DNA from: Microbotryum silenes-acaulis
Lineage: Eukaryota > Basidiomycota > Microbotryomycetes > Microbotryales > Microbotryaceae
Length of the DNA stretch: 64,000 bases
Direction: 5' to 3'
Assembly (NCBI GenBank): GCA_003665825.1
Contig: QPFY01000003.1
Location: 868,001 to 932,000, forward strand
Part shown: positions 58,201 through 64,000 of the stretch, piece after piece
Position numbering within the stretch: the first letter of the stretch is position 1
Layout of the letters: each line of letters starts with the position of its first letter
Program-made: the position numbers and the translations under genes
The notes under the pieces: model-generated
Database searches by the model: none
Told to the model about the DNA's origin: nothing
What the model saw: the letters and a program-made list of their open reading frames with translations, nothing else

Positions 58201-58997
58201 CCCCCGAGGGCTTCGCTCGTCATGCCCGACCCATCATCGCAAGTGAGTTCAAATGAGAGGAGTCATGCTAGCCCCAGCTACTTGCAGCGACTGAGGACCC
58301 AATGATCTTTCTTGCAGGCAAGCTCCGTGCTCCATCGAAGCGTGTCGTGGCAAAGAAGAGTTCTTCGGCAGTCCACAAAGCGAATAAGCGGCAGCGCCAC
58401 AACGTCACTGGAGAATCCTCGCGATCGACCTCGCTCTTGCAAAATTCGCCGATTGAGGAGCTGGAACTCTCAGACACGGACGAAGAATCGTCTTGAGCGC
58501 TACCCAAGTATGCAACAGAGTAAATCTTCGTTTCTCCCATGTACATAATAAACCCTCAACAACATGTTTTCTCTCTGTTTCTCTGTTTCTGCCCCTTCAT
58601 AGATTTTTCAACCGAGTCCTCTAGCTTTCCCTCATTTGCACTTGCTCTCCGTCGTCTGTCAATAGAATACAAGGCACGGCTGCCATTCTGCCACTTCGTC
58701 GAGTTTTTCTGGCGGCAGCTGGAGAGATCTTGTCATGGCTGCAAAGGCCTTTTGTGTCGAGGACAAGGGAACAAGGGTCCGCCCTGTCATATCTATACAC
58801 GCACATCTATGCATGCCTCCACACATCTAATCATCATCTATCAAGTGGCGTTTATCTACGTAGATATCCACTAGATATCTATCTTTCATCTATCTGTTCT
58901 GCTGTAGATGACAGATCTATAGATAGCCCGAAAAAAGGCAAAATTATAGATAGATAAAAGATATCTACGCGCATATCTGATCTAATGCGAAGCCCTG
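55282..58997 (+). mobile_element. hAT-superfamily DNA transposon, 3.7 kb, structurally complete ends
   Basis: The element is 3,716 bp. Both ends start CAGGGCTTCGCATTAGATCA and agree perfectly for 24 bases as inverted repeats (55282-55305 and 58974-58997), flanked by identical GTGCCACA target duplications. Both subterminal zones (about 55305-55400 and 58790-58970) are filled with ATCTAT/ATAGAT words in both orientations, as expected for transposase-binding sites. One transposase gene on the + strand fills the interior. Perfect ends and duplication point to a recent insertion, although the transposase frame is broken. The element lies in non-coding DNA between the tubby-like gene and the SNARE gene. 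Confidence 0.93.
55814..58496 (+). pseudogene. hAT transposase, interrupted by a stop and a frame change
   Basis: Exon 1 starts MATPTAAEDLVATVFSTEAEAK and joins through an intron at about 56168-56241 to VQPLLSAAIFDNALFMLSIVLH. The RNase H-like catalytic region follows: FLVKRNRGIHLVIDGWTAPN, LVMDNASNCNKMA and RCFAHILQLVM (the hAT D, then C-x2-H region). The frame ends in TAG at 56959-56961 inside an acidic stretch. Similar acidic sequence (RIDDEIAQALSIATASGDYD) continues directly after the stop, then the coding frame shifts near 57015-57040. The rest includes KNETRWNSIHLCLQ and the C-terminal dimerisation region IDFITIPPTACDVERAFSTGRRTI. A last intron (donor after 58240, acceptor about 58317) adds a basic tail ending SDTDEESS. 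Unrecognised introns could rescue the break, but the gaps are too short for normal ones here. Confidence 0.85.
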
Positions 58998-59005
58998 GTG
59001 CCACA
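58998..59005. repeat. Right 8-bp target-site duplication of the hAT element
   Basis: GTGCCACA, identical to the copy at 55274-55281. Confidence 0.93.
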
Positions 59006-59675
59006 GGGCAGCGTTGAGACTCGGGAGCGGCACCGCTGGATCTAGACCTAAGGCTGAGGCATTTCTTTCCTTACCAATTGCCCCAACTTGTACTCGTACA
59101 TGATTTGCTTGCAGGCCGGCCGCGAGCTCAGCCCGCCTCGGACAGAGGGCTGGTTCGTCATTTTGGTCACGTGCACGTGTGCCCGAGTTGAGCTTTCCCC
59201 CGATTGATCCGCGAACCATGGCACATAGGATCGTACAAGATTTTGAGTTCCGAAAATTAGAGTGACAATCAGAGTTTACCTACTTCTCTAGTTACTAAAT
59301 TCAATTATCTGGCGCGGATCTGCGTTTCCTGCACTGTCTCCGAGTCGTTCGGAGAAGTTAAAGCATGGAGGCGCGACCATTCGATGTCCGATCTACTCCT
59401 TCAATTTCCCCCCACTCCATCGCCCTCTGGCTTTCTTTCGCTTATCATCTTCGGAGATACCCATCGCCAAGCCACTCGCCTGAGGAGCCGGAAAGACGCC
59501 TGCCAGGGCTTGCGTACTATACACAGCAGCTTTCTCGTAAGTTTCGCTGCACTGTCAGCACCGCCTCGTGGCTGCGGTGACGTCGTTCCTACCCACTCGC
59601 CGTGCATCACGCCGTCTGAAGTGAACGGCTCGTACTGACGTCCGAATTCCCACACATCACAGTACTTGACCAAAG
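59006..59675. other. Intergenic, promoter of the SNARE gene
   Basis: About 670 bases between the hAT element and the SNARE gene. Only short open frames occur, none with recognised content. Confidence 0.45.
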
Positions 59676-60773
59676 ATGCCGAGTCTATCATTGACTCCGG
59701 ACACCGTGATCCAGTCCATCTCTGTGCCTTCCCATTCACTGAGGTCGACTCCCGCTCCGGCACACATCGTCTATCGCATAGACGTCACCACCCCTTCCCG
59801 CGTTTACTCCGTCTCGCACCGCTACAACGCCTTTGTGCAACTCGTCCAAGACCTACAGACCGAGAACGCAGGACATAATCTACCCCTTGCTTTGCCATCG
59901 CGGAGAGGGGCGTCGTCGATCTTCTCTTTCGTCGGCGTCGGCGGGGGCAGTGGCAGCAACCTATCCGAGGCTCAGCTCCTACAACGACGGCAAGGGTTAG
60001 AGAACTTCTTGCGGGGTTTATTGGCCGACAAAGATCGTCGGTGGGCCTCATCTAAGGCGTTCAGGGAGTTTCTCGCCGCGCCTTCGATGACGGAAGAGGA
60101 AGAATCGGCTTTCACGCCTTTGACATGGATGACGGAGCAGCAAGCGCTCGTCGTTTTGGCCAGGGAACTACGCGCTACGTTCGCAAAGAGGGATGCTTTG
60201 CTATTGCAACGGAATCATAGTGCCCATGCGACAGCACAAGATGGCAAGCGGGGGCTCGTGTCGCTTGTCGCTCGGCTCGGCACTTTGACCAAAGGGCTTG
60301 CAGGATTGGCCAAGATGGGACTGCCGCAAGGGGAACTGCAACGGAGAGGGGACTTGATTGCACAATTGCAGGATGAGACAGAGACGTTGGGCGCGATCGC
60401 TGCGGCTGTACCTCGAGTTGGTGCAGCATCAACAGGGAAACCCGAAGAACCCGTTTCGGCTCAAAGAGGAGCGCTCTTGGGTGCCCGATCGTCGACCAAA
60501 CCCGCCGCTCGAGTGTTGGGACAACCGGTCGAGACGGCCGAATCAAGACCGCTCGATAACGCAGGCTTGATGCAACTGCAGCAACAGTACGTCGCCGAGC
60601 AAGACGACAAGCTCGACTCGTTGACGGCCGCGCTGAGGAGGCAACGAGCGTTGGGCGAGATGATCAGTCAGGAGCTGTCGGAGCAGGACGAGCTGTTGGA
60701 TCACTTGGACAAGGGTTTGGATAGGACAGGTGGGAAGCTCAAGACTGCTGAGAAGCTGATGAAGAAGCTCTAG
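59676..60773 (+). CDS. VAM7: PX-domain Qc-SNARE, Vam7-like
   Basis: A soluble vacuolar SNARE of 365 residues in a single exon, the only intronless gene of this size in the window. The N-terminal PX domain (about residues 10-135) shows HIVYRIDVTTPSRVYSVSHRYNAFVQLVQDL, then LPLALPSRR in the Pro-rich loop and RRQGLENFLRGLLAD. It should bind phosphatidylinositol 3-phosphate. A coiled linker follows. The C-terminal SNARE motif (about 304-365) reads LMQLQQQYVAEQDDKLDSLTAALRRQRALGEMISQELSEQDELLDHLDKGLDRTGGKL; the zero-layer Gln is about residue 337 (SEQDELL). There is no transmembrane segment after it, as in Vam7. This layout is that of Vam7, which acts with HOPS in vacuole fusion. Confidence 0.92.
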   Translation: MPSLSLTPDTVIQSISVPSHSLRSTPAPAHIVYRIDVTTPSRVYSVSHRYNAFVQLVQDLQTENAGHNLPLALPSRRGASSIFSFVGVGGGSGSNLSEAQLLQRRQGLENFLRGLLADKDRRWASSKAFREFLAAPSMTEEEESAFTPLTWMTEQQALVVLARELRATFAKRDALLLQRNHSAHATAQDGKRGLVSLVARLGTLTKGLAGLAKMGLPQGELQRRGDLIAQLQDETETLGAIAAAVPRVGAASTGKPEEPVSAQRGALLGARSSTKPAARVLGQPVETAESRPLDNAGLMQLQQQYVAEQDDKLDSLTAALRRQRALGEMISQELSEQDELLDHLDKGLDRTGGKLKTAEKLMKKL

Positions 60774-61056
60774 AGGCGGGGGCAGGTCGGATGGGCGTGA
60801 GTTTTTAGAGAATATTAATATCGCATAGCATCAGCATCATATAATTAAGAGGACATATTCGTACCTCGCTTGGTCTCAATCCCACTTTGGGTGAATATGC
60901 GACAACAATAGCCCGAAAGAAGACTCTGGAGAGGCGTCGACTGGTGCTGGTCGTCGTCGATCACCCGACACTTTTTGACATCCTCGAGCGCGGAGGAAGC
61001 ATTTACTCACCGGCACCTGGCCTATCCTCCGTCGTCCACCCCACGCAGTCGAAAGG

Positions 61057-62462
61057 ATGCTGCCCTTGATCGATCTCGACATCTTTCGCCAGGATCCCAC
61101 ATCGCCCGAGGCATTGCAGCAAGCCTACGCGGTACGTTACCCTCTAATTGAAGCACCACCGCACGCGTCGCATCGCGTCTCACCCATTAGACTCCCAGCA
61201 CGGTTGTTGTGGCTGACCTCACCACTCGTTACCACAGACTGCTGACGCACTGATTCGATACGGTGCTTTGATTGTTAAAGACACGAGGGTGTCGGATGAT
61301 GCGAATGAGCAGTTTCTTGACGTCATGGAGGACTATGTACGTGTGAACGCGCCGGCCGACACGCTCAGCTCGTGAGGATCCGACTGACTCAACACTCGAC
61401 TTTCTCATCTCCAGTTCGCCCAGTCACAAGAAGAACTCCTCAAGGATACTCGATCCGAATTCCACTACCAAGCAGGAGCGACCTTGGAGTCGACCGAGAA
61501 ACCGAAATGTCACTCCGACGTCTCGTGTCAGGCCGTGATCGCCGCGCTCGACCCTTCTGAACGACCGCTCGATTTGGAAGCCGACAAGGCGGACCCAAAG
61601 TGTCGGTTAGTCACAAGCTGAACATGAGATTCCATCGGGTCGAACAAAGGCTTTCAGGCCGCTGATCTTCTTGCCTTGTCCGCACCATCCACGATGAATC
61701 GGGTGCAGATTTTTCTGGAGGATGGGCATGCCTCCCCCTCCCGAAAGCACCTCTTTCGGATCCATGAAGATCCCCAACGTCATCCCAGCCGCTTTCGCCA
61801 CAACCTGGGAATCCTCCATGCAGGAATGGGGTAACATCATCCGACCCGCCGTCTCGGGCGTCTCGGAGATGCTCGCCGTCGGTCTGGGTCTACCTCAGGA
61901 CGAATTCCTCCGAGCTTCGACGTACGGTCCGCATCTCCTTGCTCCGACCGCGACGGATTTGACGAGGTTCGGTCACCTCGATTCCATCTTTGCTGGATTC
62001 CATACCGATCTCAACTTTTTGACCATCCACGGGAGGAGTCGGTACCCGGGCCTACACATCTGGGCCCGCAACTCGGGCCAAAGGATCGAAGTCAAGTTGC
62101 CTCCCGGGCATCTGCTCGTCCAAGCGGCGAAACAACTCGAGCATGTTACGGGGGGTTTGATTTTGGCGGGGTATCATGAGGTGGCGTGTACGAAACGGAC
62201 CTTGGAAGCAATTGAGACGAGGAAAAGATCGGCACCGGAAAGGCCATTGATTAGAATCTCGTCGACGTTCTTTCATCATCTTTCGTCGGATTATCAGATG
62301 AAGCCCAGGGAATTGACGCGTAGGATGAAGTTGGAGCCAGAGTGGATCGAAGCTCAGCGAGCGTCGCAGATATCTCTGCCGCCTGTTGAATACGAGGAGG
62401 GGCAGAAAGTTGAGATATTAGTCGAGAACGAGTTGAGGCATATCGCTTTGAAGAAGGATTGA
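61057..62462 (+). CDS. 2-oxoglutarate/Fe(II)-dependent oxygenase, isopenicillin-N-synthase-like fold
   Basis: Five exons join in frame: MLPLIDLDIFRQDPTSPEALQQAYA, then TADALIRYGALIVKDTRVSDDANEQFLDVMEDYF, AQSQEELLKDTRSEFHYQAGATLE and on, a short exon end at DPKCR, and the long last exon starting FFWRMGMPPP. The jelly-roll core has RFGHLDSIFAGFHTDLNFLTIHGRSRYPGLHIW, whose H-T-D supplies two iron ligands, then KLPPGHLLVQAAKQLEHVTGG with the second His, and a later Arg/Ser segment (PLIRISSTFFHHL) in the usual 2-oxoglutarate position. The N-terminus resembles the DIOX_N domain. Fungal homologues are annotated only as 2OG oxygenases. The substrate is unknown, and no neighbouring gene suggests a pathway. 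Confidence 0.83.
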
Positions 62463-62626
62463 TCGCGTGTCGTTAGCTTGGTACTGTGTTGTAACATCAG
62501 CTCATTCAATAGCCCGGTCCAGATGTTTTGGAAGGACTTCAACCCGGCCTTCGATCGATGACTGATAAATGTTCTATAGCATTGATGATGGCCCCATGAG
62601 AGTTCCGGTCCTACGACCCAACAGTT

Positions 62627-64000
62627 CTACACAGACAACTCGGCCGAGACGCTCGACTTGAGCGCCTCAGTGAAAGGTGCCAAAGCCGGCTCGACATGAT
62701 TCTTCAAGAATCGATCGACCTGTTGTGGTGCCCTTCCGACGAACGTCGCAGGATCCATAAGCGTATCCAATTCTTCCCAAACGGGTTCAAAGAACTTGTT
62801 CGCTCGAACTCGTTCGATCAAGTCGTTCTCGCCACCTTGTTGCTTGACGACGGCTCCGGCTTCGTGCGAGAGAACTCGAATTTGCTCGTGGCATTCTTGT
62901 CGGTCGCCGCCCTTCTTGACGATCGCCATGATGATGTTCTCGGTCGCCATGAAAGGCAACTCTTGTCGCACGCGACGGGCGACGATGGCGGGGTAGACTA
63001 CGAGTCCTTCGGAAATCTGTAAAATTGTACCCGATAATCAGTCTTGTGTGAAATCATTCAGCTTTGCTTCAGGTTGACGTACGTTTTGGAGAGTCGTCAG
63101 GATGATGTCGGCGGTGAGGAAAGCCTCGGGGATGGTGACACGACGGTTGGCCGAGTCGTCGAGGGTGCGCTCGAACCATTGCACACTCGCTGTCATGAGC
63201 GTGTTCTGGTGGATGACCATCAAATGACGGGCGAGCGAGCATACACGCTCGCTGCGCATCGGGTTGCGCTTGTACGCCATCGCCGACGAACCGATCTGGT
63301 CCTTCTCGAAGGGCTCTTCGACCTCCTTGAGGTTGGCGAGCAGACGGATGTCGGTAGCGATCTTGTGTGCGGTCGCACCAAAGGAAGCGAGGGGAGCAAG
63401 AACGTCGATGTCGACTTTTCGCGAATAAGTCTGGCCTGTGACGGGGTATGCGGTCCCGAAGCCGGACAGCTTTGTGACGAGCGCGTCCAGTTCTTCGACC
63501 TAAGCAACGAGTAGAAGAAGGACGATGAGCACCGGTATCGCTAATAAGGTCACACTCAATTGTCACAAAAAAATCTCACCTTGTCGTGATCGCCGTTGAA
63601 GAGGGCGAGGAAAGAAGCTTGTGTACCGGTGGTACCCTTGACGCCTCGGAAGCCAATGTCGTCTCGTGCGCGTTGAATGTTCCTCAAGTCCCAAAGAAGC
63701 TCCTGTTTGAGCTCATGGATATAAGTACGGGCTCAGAACCATTTGAATGGATGCAATGCAACCGACCTGGATCCATAATGTGGCTCGCTTGCCCACGGTA
63801 GTCAACTGAGCGGGTTGGAAGTGAGTCCATCCGAGCGTGGCCGTGTTCTTCTGCTCCTCGGCGAACTTGCTGAGGCGCTGAATGACGACGGCGAGCTTGG
63901 GGAGAATGATGTCGCACGCGTCGCGGAGGAAGATGAGGTCGGCGTTGTCGGTGACGTAGCACGACGTTGCGCCGAGATGGATGATGGGGGCCGCGGTCGG
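62627..64000 (-). CDS. ADE13: Adenylosuccinate lyase (partial, 5' end outside the window)
   Basis: This enzyme of purine synthesis splits SAICAR and adenylosuccinate, releasing fumarate. Read from the right edge: [151 protein letters not shown], and the signature loop [33 protein letters not shown], which carries the catalytic Ser and [10 protein letters not shown] motif. The last exons give [12 protein letters not shown] and the C-terminal domain [32 protein letters not shown], ending SAELSV. The N-terminal part, at least the first exon, lies beyond 64000. Introns lie at about 62972-63080, 63499-63580 and 63700-63770. Confidence 0.95.

Noticed and set aside
57015..58223. 402-residue open frame on the - strand
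   Set aside because: It is the antisense shadow of the hAT transposase, whose + strand reading has clear family motifs.

Overview
The window looks like nuclear chromosomal DNA of a basidiomycete fungus, most likely a Pucciniomycotina-type yeast; the taxon is inferred, not proven. The grounds are GC-rich coding sequence, nearly every gene broken by several short introns (about 50-100 nt, GTGAGT/GTAAGT donors, CAG/TAG acceptors), and proteins that are plainly eukaryotic and fungal: two fungal-type amino-acid permeases, MICOS Mic19, an Eme1-like subunit and a Vam7-like SNARE. I see no prokaryotic or viral genes and no CRISPR array.

Layout, left to right. 0-9 kb: an MSI1/RBBP4 histone chaperone (-), a triple-KH RNA-binding protein of PCBP/Hek2 type (+) and a SNF2-family remodeller ending in PHD-like zinc fingers (+). 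9-24.5 kb: a Kap121/importin-5 karyopherin (-), a nuclear-looking coiled-coil protein (+), carnitine acetyltransferase (+), a protein with ubiquitin-interacting motifs (-) and GAR1 (+). 24.7-30.3 kb: a Nup37-like WD40 protein (-), a candidate small secreted protein (+) and an amino-acid permease (-). 30.3-33.4 kb: a long non-coding stretch and the 3' part of a dead LINE-like retrotransposon. 33.4-51 kb: proline iminopeptidase (+), mitochondrial ribosomal protein L15 (-), Mic19 (+), Eme1 (-), a LAT-type amino-acid transporter (-), the alpha subunit of methylcrotonyl-CoA carboxylase (+) and coatomer beta (-). 51-59 kb is an island of mobile DNA: a 1.2-kb element with near-perfect inverted ends, a tubby/scramblase-like gene, and a 3.7-kb hAT transposon with perfect ends and a perfect 8-bp target duplication but a broken transposase. 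59.6-64 kb: a Vam7-like SNARE (+), a 2-oxoglutarate oxygenase (+) and adenylosuccinate lyase (-, cut by the window edge).

Most genes are unrelated housekeeping genes and no biosynthetic cluster or defence system is apparent. Loose themes recur: chromatin and nuclear transport (MSI1, SNF2-PHD, Kap121, Nup37, GAR1), amino-acid uptake and breakdown (two permeases, MCC alpha, proline iminopeptidase) and mitochondrial/peroxisomal function (carnitine acetyltransferase, Mic19, uL15m). The points I find most worth a second look are the carnitine acetyltransferase carrying both a mitochondrial presequence and a peroxisomal AKL end, the two inverted-repeat elements, the SNF2-PHD architecture, and a GC-AG intron that the MCC reading frame requires. 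Exon boundaries were read by eye from frame continuity and splice consensus; most are firm, but several are flagged as uncertain.
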